A DNA stretch of 64,000 nucleotides from Epiperipatus broadwayi (GCA_028023455.1 JAQFVV010006471.1:310001-374000), one strand, 5' to 3'; shown: positions 38,991-52,060, counted from the stretch's first letter. Notes: a model not told the origin generated them from the letters alone. Translations and numbers: made by a program.

Positions 38991-39899
38991 GAAAACCTAT
39001 AGACTATTAAATTACTTTATTATGGCTATAAGTTTTATTTTTACTATAGAAAAATCACAATACATTTTACCAATAAATCAAAAGAGATATAAAAAATGTT
39101 AAAATAGTCAATAGTTTCAGGCACTTAATTAGACTAAAATTAAAAGTGATGGATATTTGGCAATTGTCTAGTTATTTTTATGTTTTGTATGACCAGAATT
39201 GTTCTTTATATTTCATAAAATTTCAAATTGTTAATTTTTGTATTTAAATTTTTCATTATGCATAAAAATTGCTATAAGGAAACATCAACACATTCACATA
39301 TTCAATGGCATTTAACAGATTAAATTATTTTAAGAGTCAGAATGCAAGAGAAATTCGCATTGTTCACTTAGAAATACTTACAAATGCAGACTGTTAGACA
39401 TATTACATATTAATCCATTCAATGATTTAAAATGATTTTTGTAGGAAAATTAATTTTATTCCAATCATATCCTCAAGAAAATTGATGTTTGTTTTTTTTT
39501 TCTTAAAAAACACTATATGAATTAAATTTCAACAGTTATTATTCATAAAAATTGTAATTTGGATTTTTATGACTGTCATATCACTAAATCATGGAATTTT
39601 CTTAAAGAGTGTGTTATGGATACAAGTAAATGCATTATTGGGTTCCACTAATAAGATAAATCATGACTGGATTTCTAATGAATGATATATTATTAATATT
39701 TTGTTAAAAAGAAATGTAGAATTTTTTGCTTAGCATAATAATAAAGTGAATAGAAAGATTCATAATAAAGGTAAATATTTAATGACAAAATTTCAAATAC
39801 TGATTAAAAATACTTTTCAGAAGAGATACAAAGGTTTGTTAATAATGGTCATTTTAGAATTATTTTTTCATACATTAAAAACAGTAATTGATCCTAAAC
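38991..39899. other. AT-rich region without recognisable gene
   Basis: No coding motif, RNA gene or long repeat seen. Confidence 0.5.
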
Positions 39900-40740
39900 T
39901 GATATTACAATCCTTTTAAATCTATCAATGATATTCTCTTAATAATGACAATAATATTTTGAATGGGTTGAAATTTGCTTGTCTTATGAATCTGATACAA
40001 GAATTGATTAGAATTGAGATAACTTTTAATGGTACTATATTCATTTTAGCTACTCGTGCAAAGAAATCCAAATTAGTTAAATCAAAATAGCTTTTTGTAA
40101 TTTTAAAAATAGAAATGCTATCAATCCTGGTGGGATACTTGGCAAAATTCAAAATATGGTATTGGTATATTATTGGCATATTTTTTTAAAAGATATGATG
40201 GCAATAGTACAATCCTAAGGTGTGCCATTGACCATAAGAATGATTCTATTATTTTGATTGTAAAAATGAAAGAAATGAACAAGATTACATGAATTAATAT
40301 GAAATATCATTATTACCCACTGCATCAAAGATACATTCAAAGATTTTGTTGTCAAGATTTCTTCCAGACATATGTGAATAATGATAGTTTGGGTTTAAAA
40401 AGTAAAAAAATATTGCTATAGACATGATTTTGCCAAACAAATGCCAAAAAGTATCAGGAATAAAAGTATAATTTATATATGATTTTTATTCATTTTATAA
40501 AGGCATTTAACATAATCAATCAAGCATATTTATGATACCATTTGAAATTTTGTTGATGTTTTATCAAAGTCTATTCATGTTATATAGTATCTACATAACA
40601 GTATTAAATGAAGTATTATCTGAGAGGCTTGTAGTGGATAATAGCATTAAACAAGTAGATATACCTGCAATATCTTGTACTATTGTTTTTTATTTTTATA
40701 AATATGGTCTTTAATCTATTTATAAAAGACTTAAGAATCA
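39900..40740 (+). pseudogene. Tx1/L1-like LINE ORF2 reverse transcriptase relic
   Basis: A decayed plus-strand RT of a non-LTR element. Blocks in order are IAFCNFKNRNAI (about 40085, the 'FxNLEKRN' segment preceding RT), SKILLSRFLPDI (about 40345), KNIAIDMIL (about 40415), and FYSFYKGI (about 40485, the DFEKAFD motif A region after a shift). The longest open piece, 40532-40714, has IPFEILLMF, ITVLNEVLSERLVVDNSIKQ and IPAISCTIVFYFY, corresponding to the 'VLVNG-LS-RQG-PLSP-LF' region. Upstream frames hold several stops. The identification rests on the order of weak blocks and is less firm than for the RTE relics. Confidence 0.6.
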
Positions 40741-40765
40741 GGTATATATATATATATATTCGAAG

Positions 40766-41073
40766 TGAAATAATAAATTTAACGGTTTACAAATAATTAC
40801 AAACAATCCTTAAATCTGCAGAAGTACTTTCAGTTAATTTCTTAAACCTGCCTCAACTGCCATTAAATTCAAAAACAAAAGCGGAAGCAAACGTCATGAA
40901 TTCAATTTCCACAAATCTCGTTATTTTAATGTTAACAGCTTGTCGATTTATTAATTGCGTTTTATTCCTGTTTATAAAAATTGCCTCTTTAATTTTTCTT
41001 AATTAACGAAAGTACTTCTGCGGATTTAAGGATTGTTTGTAATTGTTTGTAAACGGTTAAATTTATTATTTCA
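40766..41073. mobile_element. MITE, 308 bp with ~73-bp terminal inverted repeats
   Basis: The terminal repeats at 40766-40839 and 41001-41073 are inverted copies (outer end TGAAATAATAAATTTAACGG) with few mismatches. The ~160-bp centre is not palindromic and has no open frame. A (TA)n run precedes it on the left. This is a non-autonomous DNA-transposon structure; the superfamily is not assigned. Confidence 0.85.
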
Positions 41074-41639
41074 ATTATAATTACAATTTTGTTTTTAATT
41101 AATGGACATTTTATTTATTTTACATATATATAAGTTTAATTGAATTTTTAATATGAATCAATTAAAAGCAAACACAAGAATTTTTTTTTTTTTTGATTCT
41201 GCATTATGCTATTTTTTCCTGTTTAAAAGATCATTTATAAAAGTGTATGTTTTTTTAACAATTCTTGAAGGTAAGTGATATTTCTTTTATTATGAAAACA
41301 TCGAAAAGCACAAATAAGAAGAAAGTAGAAAGGAAATGGTGTAGCAAAGGGTTTCATCTTGCACATGTGATCCAAAAAATGATATAAAACATTTTGTAAA
41401 AATCGAATTAAATATTAGTTATTCAATGAGTTATATTGAAAATTAATGAAGAGAAATTACAAGGTAAAAAGAAACAAATGAATAGCATCAGAAGATAATT
41501 ACAGAAGAGTTTTGAAACAAGTGATATAGAGTATAATGGCCTAAAGAATGAAACATTTACACAAAGTTAATAAATAGACAAAAATGAATCTGACAAAAAG
41601 GAAAATAGACGAATGAAGCAGCAAGATAATTATAAAAAT

Positions 41640-42400
41640 TATTGAAGAAAAAATAATAGCATCATCACAAATATGCAATGTTCAAATGATTACCACATTA
41701 TTTAAACAATTGATAAAAAATATAGATCAACAAAAGCAGGTGAAGAAGATAGATGACACACTAAAACTAACAAACTTTCAGTTGACACAAAAAAGTACAA
41801 AAAAACAAAAAAAAAAAATAAATAAACTTGCAATTCCAACAAGTCTATCAGGAAACAAAAAAAAATATTTGCAATACAGACTAATTTATTAAGATAGAAG
41901 GATAGAAACATAAGAAAAAGAGGTTTTAATAATTGTAAAACAGATGGATCAAATAAAGAAAAATACAACAAAAAATAAGATACAAGTTATAGAGAATACA
42001 CAAGGAATCAAAATGGAACAAAAAATCATGCATAAAATATTGAAATTATTGAAAGATAGCTATGAGCATTACTCTATATGAAATGAAAGTGGGCTACATT
42101 ATATAAAAAATAACATCAGATCATTGAATATTATAAAAAAATAGACAAGAACAAGTTACAAGTAAAAAGGTAAGATTAAAACATACACTTAGGTGATGCA
42201 AGACAACCTGGGCACAGAAATTAAAAGTTCATAGCTGAGATCATCTAGACATATTATTGTGAAAATATAAAAATTAGAACAACACATAAATGTATTATTC
42301 ATAAAACACAAAATAGTGAAGCCAGATTTGACATTTGAGATTACATATGGGTCAAATATAAGAATAATAGAATGCAATATTAACTGTAGTAAATATTGGA
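41640..42400 (+). pseudogene. Possible L1-like ORF1 relic
   Basis: Low-confidence call. A Lys/Gln-rich, coiled-coil-like stretch (41686-41892, with IDDTLKLTNFQLTQ) is followed, after AT-rich DNA, by VMQDNLGTEIKSS near 42190 and RSSRHIIVKI near 42240, then LFIKHKIVKPDLTFEI. That order resembles L1-type ORF1 (coiled coil, 'ENLGIE', 'RPR-I-VKF'). Stops interrupt all of it. It could instead be chance similarity in Lys-rich AT-rich sequence. Confidence 0.3.
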
Positions 42401-44660
42401 ATGTAAATTGTTATGCAATATTTTTTGTAAAATATTTATTTTAAACAAAATCCATACATAATTACAATTAGATTTTATTTGAAAACATTTACTTTTAAGA
42501 AGACATGTTGTAAAAAAATTATTACATTAAAGCTGGTTATCAAAAATGTCTTTTTATCAACACTGGTAAAGAAATTTTTTTAATGTTTAATTTTAAGATA
42601 TATATTTTTTCATTAGTGATAATTAACCCTAAATTTATTTTGAATTTCAAAAATAAAATTCAAATAAAAATATTTTATTATATAAACACTTTAAATTAAC
42701 AAAATTATATTCAGTAAGTACTTCATTAAATAAGGTTCAAGTGTTAACTTTTGGAATTTCTATCATTTGAAAGCCTACATTTGTAAAAAAAAAAATAATG
42801 TAAAGATTATCAATATATGATATAGAATAAAGGTTTAATTACAAAAACAAACTATTCAAATATAAAGAAAATTCTTGCTAGAGCCTTTTCAAATAAAAAA
42901 GAAATTGGATCCTGAAACTGGGAAGGAAATTATATTTGCATGTTGTCTCTTTTAAATATGAATAATTAAAATCCATAAAATATCTAAGGAGCATTATTTA
43001 GATTTAAAAATATAATAATAATATTTCAGGATATAATATAAGTAAATTTACTCAAATCTTTAATAGATTTATAAATGTAGATAATAACAATCAACCCTTA
43101 AGCTAACAACAATCTCAACCTGTATTCAAGGCATCCCCCTTAAACAATAAAGATGGCATCACATTTATATATGATCTGATATATAATGCAAAGATGTTTA
43201 AACAAACCTCATTAATCAGGCAAACATAACTTGTTGGAAAAGCTGACTGAGAAATAGTCAATTATAACTTCCAGCTTTTAAAGCAGATTACTAAATAGTC
43301 ATTTATGGGTTCCAAATTCCATATGAAGTATATATTTGTTAATACAATAAAGTCAATTTACTCAAGGCTTTAATAGTTTTATAAATCTAGATGATTTCAA
43401 CCCTTAAGCTGTCAACAATCTTATTAATTTATATTAGCAAAAGAAAACAATAATCATGTACTAATAAATGCCTTATGCAGTACATAGATACAGCATGTTT
43501 GCATACATGTAAATTCATGTTTCAATACATGAAAACTGTCTAAAAGTTAAATAAAAAACAGTGTTGTCATCATTTCAATTTCAAATTATGCATGTAATTT
43601 TTTTATTAGTAAAAATATGATTTTCACTATCTTGCATGGAGGTTTAGATGATTGTTCTAGTCAACATTGATATATGGTTTTAGGTATATACATTTTTATA
43701 TAAGTAGTTATTTATAAGCTATTGTTATAGCTAAATATATTTTGATATACTGCTTATCACAGGTAGAATCTGCAAGCTGACCATATCTATAAATTGTGAG
43801 TTATATGAATACTCTATTATAAGGGGTAAGGGGTAGGATTTATAGACTACATTTACTTGAGTTATTAGTTTAATAAAAATATATGCTGTATGAATGTGGC
43901 AGCTGTGAGTATACAGATTATATTTTTAAAGAAATTAACATGTAGAATTATATCCAAGATGCACTGAAAGCCTGGCATAATTGTTAATAGCAATCATATC
44001 ATTATATTTCATGCTGAAATTTATAAAAATAATTTTTAGAGCTTGATTGTGTATAAATCTTGGATATTTTTTTAAGGATTTTGAATATTATAGATTGTTC
44101 CATGTTGTATTTTTACACATGATGTGAAACACCAATTAAAAATATGTAAAAATAAAACTATTAAACATAATATTGCTTATTATTATAATTTCAATAAAGG
44201 TAAATAGGTAGTTAGTTATTTAAAAAAGATTGCAATTGAAATTAATGTTTTGCAATTATTTACTATTGAGTGCATGTTTTCTGCAGATTTGAAATACAAA
44301 ACTGTAGAGGTTAAAATTATCTTATCAGCTGTTTTTATGAGGTTTAATCATTAATACAGTTGTTTATTTCAAATATGTCATGATAATTTTGCAATAGATT
44401 CCTCTTTTACAGCTACCTTAACTGATACTAATGTAAGTTCTTTTTAAATGTTAGAACATGATCTAGTAAATATTGATTTATTAATTTAAAAAGAAAATAA
44501 TCTGAAGAAGTCAGTATCTTCCAGACAGCTGGAAATATTCAAAGGACTTTACTCTTTTGTTTATGAAAAAAGCTTAAATATGATTTTTTATAATGATTTT
44601 TGTTTGCAAAATTAAATTTTTAAAAATCAATCTAATTTATTAAGATTAATTTTAAACATT
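42401..44660. other. AT-rich region with a dispersed 75-85 bp direct repeat
   Basis: No gene seen. A segment with TTTACTCAA, TTTAATAG, TTTTATAAAT and CAACCCTTAAGCT occurs at 43035-43120 and again, similar, at 43348-43425, about 310 bp apart. Confidence 0.5.
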
Positions 44661-44669
44661 TTCCTAGTG

Positions 44670-45750
44670 GTATGAACCATTTTTTTAAAGGAGAGGAATC
44701 ATATTTCTTTCTACTACAAACAGTGATACTCTTTTCATTCTTTTATTTACAACTACTAGAACACAAAATATTCCACAGATGTAAATTATATTACCATTTC
44801 ATCTGTAGCACTATATTTATATTTTTTTGTTTTTAACTTTTTATTAGATTCATATCTAATTCTGTTCCACTCTTTTAATGACATAATGGATAATCTAGGT
44901 CCATGCTCCATGGTTGACTTCCATTGTAACTTTAAATCCACAAATAACAACATCTAATATAATTTGATCATTGTTTAAGTTTTTTAATGTCTTTAACTCC
45001 AACTTACCATATTCATCTCATCTTTTCAATTTAAGGCTCAGGGGTGGATTATTTTTCACATTATTTTGCTTTTGTTTACACACCTGGCTATGTGACTTTT
45101 AATACTGCATATTGTACATTTTTCATTTTTAAACTGACATAACATCTTCATTTTATTAATCCTTTCACAATAATAGCATCTAGGCCTATTACTTGCAATG
45201 TTCTTAAGCAACTTTTTTATTTTAGTTTTATTGATAGTGTTGGTTTTCTTTCCCCTTCAGCAATAGTTTTAAATTCCAAAGTATTTTTCAACATAACATT
45301 GTGCACTATACTATTTGTGATGACTGCTTTAAATATTAAATCAGCTTTACTAAACAAAATTTTTCTAATTTTATTGTTGCACATGTCATAGAACAATTGA
45401 TCAAGAGTATGGTTTTAAGATCTATTGTGAACTTGCAATGTTTTTCTAATGTTCTTAGGCTAAATTATAATCCTGATTACTATCTTAAGGTAATTGATTT
45501 TGCATGTGAAATGTAAACATGCCACTCTTTTTATTACTGTTTGTTAAAAATAAGTGTTTACATTTTCCAGGAGTTTATTAGGTATATCTTCTGTCAACCT
45601 AAGATCACGCAATAGTTTTGCTATTAATAATATATTCATTCCAGCAAAAAACAACAATGTCAATACATTCACCCTATCATCTACCTTCATCAGACTCATG
45701 TTCCATAACAAATATCAAACTTCTTTAAACACTGACTGACTAATGGCATT
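44670..45750 (-). pseudogene. Ty3/gypsy (K02A2.6-like) Gag-protease relic
   Basis: A second, unrelated type of gypsy Gag. From 45740 downward it shows DDRVNVLTLLFFAG with LRLTEDIPNKLLENVNTYF (capsid), then LRTLEKHCKF and DQLFYDMCNNKIRKILFSKA (the 'RDRLVCGI--IQ-RLL-ADLT' block). Two zinc knuckles follow at about 45170-45070: CYYCERINKMKMLC and CTICSIKSHIARC, the latter a readable CCHC. The frame then passes to an aspartic protease remnant (DVVICGFKVTMEVNHGAW near 44920, where the catalytic DTGA is NHGA) and LFVVERNMIPLL (near 44710). No RT was recognised beyond it. The double-knuckle architecture and the Gag blocks fit the Mag/K02A2.6-like gypsy lineage common in invertebrates. Frameshifts and stops are numerous. 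Confidence 0.82.
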
Positions 45751-48700
45751 CTTCTTTTTCTTTAATAAAATTACCTTGCACTTTCAAGCCAATAATTATA
45801 TAATATGTTGTTAACTGTGCCAACAGCTGTATTCATGGGATGTTTCTAATCTGATGTGATGGCATAACATTAAAATACAATGAGTAAACAATTCTTATTT
45901 TTAGCAAACATATTCCTTAGCTGAATTTTTAGTGATAATATATATGTATATATGAAAAATATAATATTAACAAAAATCAATATTTCTTCCTGTAACACTT
46001 TACTCACAACTATTGTTTACAGTTTGTTAATAATTTGAACTTAGTTACCATTGACATTCGTACACTAACAAACATTAATTTAGTTTATTTAGATTATATT
46101 TTCTGCATACCATTTTCTTTTCTTTAGGAAAGAGGCCATTAACTTTCAATGCTTTGTTAACTGCTGTGCCAACTCTCCTAAAACTTTGAAAGTTCGTTTT
46201 ATATCTCATTTGCATAACAATTATTCATACTTTTAATTACATATTTCTAGAATTTTTTTTCTGCGAGGAAGCTGTCTAAACTATTGTCACTAATTACACC
46301 AATAAAATTGTACTTTATTTGTAATATTACTACTAATATCATCACTGGTCAATGCAACTCTGAATTACATTAATAACTGTGTTCAATGTACTTATATATT
46401 CCATATCTATTATATGTTGTGGTTCTTTTATAATTTTGAAAACATTTGTTTTCTCAACATGCAGAATAGCTTAAGAATTATTATTAATTTAAAGCCATTA
46501 TTTTTACTATTACAATATATTGTTAAACAATAATATAAAACAATGTATCCAGAAAAAAAATTAATATATATTTCAACATAAAAATATAAAATAAAAGTAT
46601 TTGTATATCAGAAATTATGCATTTTTGTGAAAAGTATCACTTTAGAACTGCTATACTTTAAGCTGAACACTAGAAAAAAGTTTCCACCTGAAAATTAATT
46701 GCCATCTATCTTTGTTTTAAATTTAATCTTCATATTAAAAAAACTTTTTTACTATTGAAAAAGTGAATTTAATTTAAGAAATATACACTTACTAATTTTA
46801 AATCTTCATTTGCATGTTGATTTTAGATTTTATTTATGTCTGTTTTTTATTGTTATGAAAATACTATTACCATTTGTAAAAAAAAGTTTCAGTCATCTGT
46901 TAGTAACCTATATACTTTTATTCTTTTTTTTGTTAAAAAAATCTTAATAAATTTTTAAATAAGAACTAAGATTCAATTTATTTGGATAAAGATATTATAC
47001 TTGAAATTAGATATAAGCCAAGTATAGAAAAAAAAAGTAAAAACTACCAATATCTGATAGAACAAAAAGATACAAACTAGAATGGAGGAATAAATAACTA
47101 AAATTAAAAATTGAAATGGATATAAAAGAATTGATAAATCTGAAAAATATAAATTAAAATGGTAAAATTTCTAAATATTGTGTTACATATTAAAAATATA
47201 TATTAAAATTATTTAAATCTTACCCCAGATCTTTTGGTAATGCAATCTTTTATATATTATTGATAATATTTACCTGTTATTATTATTGTTGTTGTTATTG
47301 TTATTAATATTATTATTATTTATATAATAAAATTATGTAATACATAGGTGATCAAATATTATCATCTTTAGAACTTTTAAAACTAATCTTAATTGAGGTT
47401 AAATAATAAATCCCTAGTGCATTGGAATAAATTATACTTAATTATGCAGAAAATCAGAAACATGCAGAGAATTTTTTTAAAAATCCTATAATCATATTTT
47501 TTTAAAAAAATAATGGTTTGTAAGAGCCAATTATTAAAATATTTGCTTTTTTTTTAATTTATAATTTTGATCTTTTTTAATATTAGTTGCTTAAATTATA
47601 AATAATCAAAAAAAGCTAGTAAAATCAAATGCTGGTAATGAAAAGAGTTTTAAAAACTGCTTTGTTTTCTTTGTTTAATGTCTTCCTTTGTAATCAAAAG
47701 CAAAGTTATTTTAAGAATGTTTTTGGAATGAGTAAAAATCTTTTATTTGTGAAGCTTATTAAGATTCATGATTATATTCACACTATATTTGTGTAATAAT
47801 TATTAAAAATTAATAATATTCATTATTACATTGCTTTTTATATGTAAATATTTTATTTGTCAAAATTAAAGACCATAACTTCTAGCATAACATTAACAGA
47901 GAAAATTGCCTTATTCTGATTAGGGATAATATGTCACTGCTATCATTGTGTTAAAATAATTTGAGATATGTTAAAAATTAAGGGCATAAGTTTAATAGTT
48001 TAAAACAGAATTTAATAGATTTGTCAGAGATTAATATTTTTTATTCACATTTTGAAAAATTTTAATTAAAATGATATTGATTTTCAGAATTTACTCTGCT
48101 CTTTTTCAATGGTGAAGGTATTTTTTATTGTCATTATAATTTCATTTTTTTGCAATATTCACAAAGTTCAAAAATGAATTTTTAGAATTTTTTTTTAATT
48201 CCCAATGTGTATTTCTATTAGATCAAGATCAATGTATTGAATTTTGATATAGAATAAAAGTTTAGTACTAAAATTAGAGGATGAAATCTTACATGAAGTC
48301 TCTCCAAGTAAAACAATTAAATCTATAGCAATGTTTGATGGATAAAAAGTTTTAAATTTGTCATAAATTTGATGCTTATTTTAGTATCTGACGGGCTTTA
48401 TTTAATTCTGAAATTATTTGTAATCACACTCTGTTACACATGTTAAACAGTTTATATGTTGCCATTCTTATATATATATATATATATATATATAATAAAA
48501 ATTCAACATGGTAAATATTTTTTCTCAGAAAAGCCTACTTTATTCTTCATTTTCACTGACGTTTCCTGCTTTTTTTTATTCCATTAGGATACTATTAAAT
48601 TGTATAGATTTAGTTTGTCAGATCTTTTTACATAGCGCTTAATACTGTTTATATAAAACGAAAGGGAGAGAGCATGATACACTCATTCTAACGTAAAAAT

Positions 48701-49658
48701 AAAATAAGAATTTTATTGAAATTAAACCAAGACATGGTTTTCAAATTATATTACTTCTACATAAAATTAAATAATTAACAGTTATTTATATATTCATTAA
48801 AAACATCATTAAAATATTTTCATCGTTTGTAGAAGGTAAATTACAGCCAGAGAATTCACATTTGCGTTAAAATTAATAAATAAATACATGTTGATTTATG
48901 GAATTTATTTACAATGTTTATAAAAAAAATAGTTATTTTTATAATTTGAAAGTGTAATTATTTACAGTAAAATTATAATTTAATACTTATTTATACAGGT
49001 TGCCATTCATTAGACAAAGTTATGCATTTATTAGATAAGTGTTCATTAATGCAGGTGAATGTTTACATTTAGATAAATATTGATAATTTAAGTAAATTCA
49101 GTTTTAATTAAAAGAAAAATACTAATCAATTTTTAAATAGCTATAGTAATAATAAAAACGCCAACAAATCAACATCATTTAACATTTATATTTGGTACAT
49201 CGTCCACCCCTTCTTTTATATGATCGTCTTCGTGAAGTTGTTTCTGCCGAATTTTCGTCTTAATTTGTTTCTGTTTTGCATTTAATACTGATATTTAATA
49301 GTTGTGGAACATTAGAATCTCACTTGGGTCATGTTTTTATTCTATCATTTACAAGAAATGTAGTCTTAAATTTAAAGTTGGAAGCAATTTGAAAAATTAA
49401 GTAAAAACAAGACATTTGCAGTAATAAACAAATATAAATCTAAACAATTTGTTTTTTTAAACCTACAACAATTAATAAATGTTAACAATCATAAAAGTAA
49501 TAAAAAATATTGACTCCTCAATGTTATTTTAAACACAAAAAAAAAAAAAAATGCATTACTGCAATTAGAAATTTAGCAAAAATGTTCAACTCAGGTAAGT
49601 GATTAAATTCTAACATGAATTGGGACAGCATTATATCGTGTGTGTATATATATATATA
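45751..49658. other. AT-rich region without recognisable gene
   Basis: About 3.9 kb with no transposon protein, RNA gene or host exon that I can support. It contains one (TA)n run at about 48471-48494 and a short (TTG/TTA) run near 47278-47325. The 45751-46200 part may still hold eroded N-terminal gag sequence of the adjacent relic. Confidence 0.45.
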
Positions 49659-49991
49659 TTTGTATTTGAAATAAAAATGTAATAAGAAGAGCATACCAAT
49701 ATCTCAAACAAGTCCTTAATTGATAAATGTGGTAAGATAAAATATTTAAAATCTCTATCCAGAAAATTTGTATCCCCAGGCCAATTGCTTTCAAGCTTAT
49801 GGCTCACATCAGTGAGGAGCTAGAATATTCAGACATTAGATCACCAAGGTGAGCCATAAGCTTGAAAACAATTGGTCTGAGGATAAGAATGTTTCAGATA
49901 GAGATTTTAAATATTTTATCTTATTACACATCAATTAAGAGTTGTTTGAGCTATTGGTACACTCTCTGTATTACATTTTTGTAAATACAAA
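49659..49991. mobile_element. Fold-back element with ~145-bp arms
   Basis: Arms at 49659-49807 and 49849-49991 are inverted copies with moderate divergence, around a 41-base loop (ATCAGTGAGGAGCTAGAAT...GATCACCAA). There is no open frame. The loop-proximal motif GCTTATGGCTCAC/ATCAGTGAGGAGC is shared with other hairpins in the window. Confidence 0.9.
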
Positions 49992-50417
49992 CTTATAAAA
50001 GCAATGCCATGTTATATATGACTTGCTTTAGTGATAATTAGATATATTTGGAATATATTAAGACTTGAGAATTACTTGAAAAAAGACTAATGCATCACAA
50101 AAACTGAATCAATAATTTACATTATTATATACAATTGGTAATATAAAAGTAATAATTCCTTATAGAATATATTAGTTGCATTATTTGAAATATATAAAAA
50201 TATACAGAAATATACTGGAAAAATCAAAAAGAAGATATATTAATATTGTATTAACTGTCTTCCCTCATAACTCCTTTTTTACTTACTTTTCATCTTTTTT
50301 ATATTTTTGTTTTATCTCTCTTTTTCCTTTTTACTTTGTTTCTGTTTTAACTTTTACCTTTTCCCTCCTTAACCCTTTTTTCTGTCTAATTTTTAGTAGT
50401 AGTAATAATAGTAGAAA

Positions 50418-50450
<33 letters not shown>

Positions 50451-50959
50451 CAGCAGCAGTAGTAGCAATAGCAGTAGTAGTAGTAGTAGTCGTAGTAGTA
50501 GTAACTGTAGTAGTTATGGTAGTAGTAGTCATAGTGGTGGTAGTGATGGTCGTGATAGTAGTAGTCATAGTTGTATTTGTAGATGTGCTAGTAGTACTAA
50601 TAAAAAATAGTCATTTATAAATAAATATAAAAATTCCAAATCCAAAAAAAAAAGAAAAAAAATTCTAGAATGAGTTTGTAATAATTATGCAAACAAATCT
50701 GTGAAACACAAATACATTGACACATAAAACACAATAATCCATTTTTGTGTTTATTTAATATAACTTTTGTGATGATATTTAACAATGTTGTCATTTTGTT
50801 TCACTAACAGAAATGTTTAATTGTAGTTCTCCAATATATTCTATTCTCTGTTATATTTTCCCAATGAAACAATTGATATTGCACTTCTTTAGGATGTCTT
50901 TGAAATAATCCTTATAACATAGATAGGGTCTATCTATTCCCATAAAATTCATGTTTGTG
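49992..50959. other. AT-rich region with TAG microsatellite
   Basis: Only the trinucleotide array listed separately is recognisable. The open frame 50176-50610, ending in a Ser-rich tail, is translation of that array. Confidence 0.6.
50393..50591. repeat. Imperfect (TAG)n microsatellite
   Basis: About 65 TAG/AGT units with TAA, CAG, TGG and CGT variants. It gives poly-Ser and poly-Thr frames in both directions. Confidence 0.95.
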
Positions 50960-51410
50960 TTCATCATAAAATATTATTTTAGGAGTATTATAATAGTGTT
51001 TCTAATAGATATTATTAATTTATGTATAAAATCATTTTTCAGTAAAACAATAATTGCAGAATGATCTGATAATGATGATTTTTTTATTGTTAGGATGATC
51101 ATGTGATATAACAATGGTGAGTAAAAAATTAGGTCAATTAATGATGAAAATCTGCCATTATTAAATATAACTGAATTCTGTAGGGGATAGCCTTCTCCAC
51201 TAATGAGGGTTATAGCAAGTAAGTGCAACCATTTTCTGATAAACCCATTATACGACATGTTGAAGGCATCAAGTAAAATTAGTGGATGTGATGAGAAAGC
51301 TATTTTGAAGTTTATACTTTGATTAACTTTGTTAATTGCTTTATGATTTGGGGTTGGGGGTATATAAACAAATGTTACATTCGTTGTAATTATTTTATGA
51401 TATAAGGTTA
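50960..51410 (-). pseudogene. LINE AP-endonuclease relic
   Basis: The C-terminal half of an apurinic-type endonuclease from a non-LTR ORF2, which nicks target DNA. It is nearly continuous in one frame: NVTFVYIPPTPNHKAIN (the 'VYxPP' block), PLILLDAFNMSYNG (GDFN region, here DAFN), ISGEGYPLQNSVIFNNGR, SSLIDLIFYSPLL (the 'SxIDL' block) and SLSDHSAIIVLL (the catalytic SDH near the end). About 400 bp stay open, better than other relics here. Beyond 50974 the frame is lost. It lies downstream, in minus-strand sense, of ORF1-like sequence at 52200-53480, with a palindromic MITE and TA repeats between. Confidence 0.8.
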
Positions 51411-51451
51411 TAATTATTATGTGTGCATATATATATATATAATATACAAAT

Positions 51452-51455
<4 letters not shown>

Positions 51456-51495
<40 letters not shown>
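51456..51495. repeat. (TA)n flanking the palindrome, left side
   Basis: TA units directly abut the palindromic element; a second TA run (51722-51751) abuts its other end. Confidence 0.9.
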
Positions 51496-51497
<2 letters not shown>

Positions 51498-51719
51498 AAA
51501 TACAGTAAAATTTACATAAATTATATTATTTTTAGAAGTACTTTTGACTATACATTTTGTAGTCTCTATCAACTATATAACATTGAATAATCAAAATGAG
51601 ACAACCTAAAGGTTGTCTCATTTTGATAATTCAATGTTATATAGTTAATAAAGACTAAAAAATGTATAGTTAAAAGTAATTCTAAAAATAATATAATTTA
51701 TGTACATTTTACTGTATTT

Positions 51720-51721
<2 letters not shown>
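51496..51721. mobile_element. Near-perfect palindromic MITE, ~226 bp
   Basis: The two halves (51496-51606 and 51610-51721) are almost exact inverted copies, meeting at ACAACCTAAAGGTTGT with essentially no loop. The ends read TCAAAATACAGTAAAATTT and its complement. Inside the AAAA edge is TA-CAGTAAAATTTACATAAA; the TA dinucleotide followed by CAGT is the terminus style of Tc1/mariner/pogo transposons. Both sides are (TA)n. Its high internal identity suggests a recent insertion or gene-conversion between arms. Confidence 0.88.
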
Positions 51722-51757
<36 letters not shown>

Positions 51758-51869
51758 AAATAAATAGAAGGAGCAGGTTTTCATTACTATTACTCCTATG
51801 CCTGCTGAGAGTGAGAATGAAGCTTGGGAGAATGCTGAGTATCATTGAATACTAAAGTAGTCAGATGGT

Positions 51870-52060
51870 TTAATATGAGATTCATTATAAATTTTTGTTC
51901 CAAATGAAGCTGTACATTTTCAAGCCATTTTACTAATTGATGTTTTTTCTCTGGTGACTTTAATCCTTAAATACTTAATGACCCTATTTTAATTTTCACT
52001 ACAGTATCACTTAAAATAAACACAACATTTACAGTAACTAGTGTGTAATTCTATATAGCT
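51870..52060 (-). pseudogene. Possible LINE endonuclease segment
   Basis: The minus strand reads VFILSDTVVKIKIGSLSI, a stop, then GLKSPEKKHQLVKWLENVQ, which resembles the 'V-I--G---R-INVYAP--p-EK--FF-wL' region of LINE endonucleases. Because the relic at 50960-51410 also contains a 'VYxPP' segment, this may be a different LINE copy rather than the same gene split by the MITE. Short and uncertain. Confidence 0.4.

Noticed and set aside
50176-50610. 144-codon open frame ending in a Ser-rich tail
   Set aside because: The tail is translation of an imperfect TAG microsatellite and the front is T-rich chance sequence; no start context or domain.
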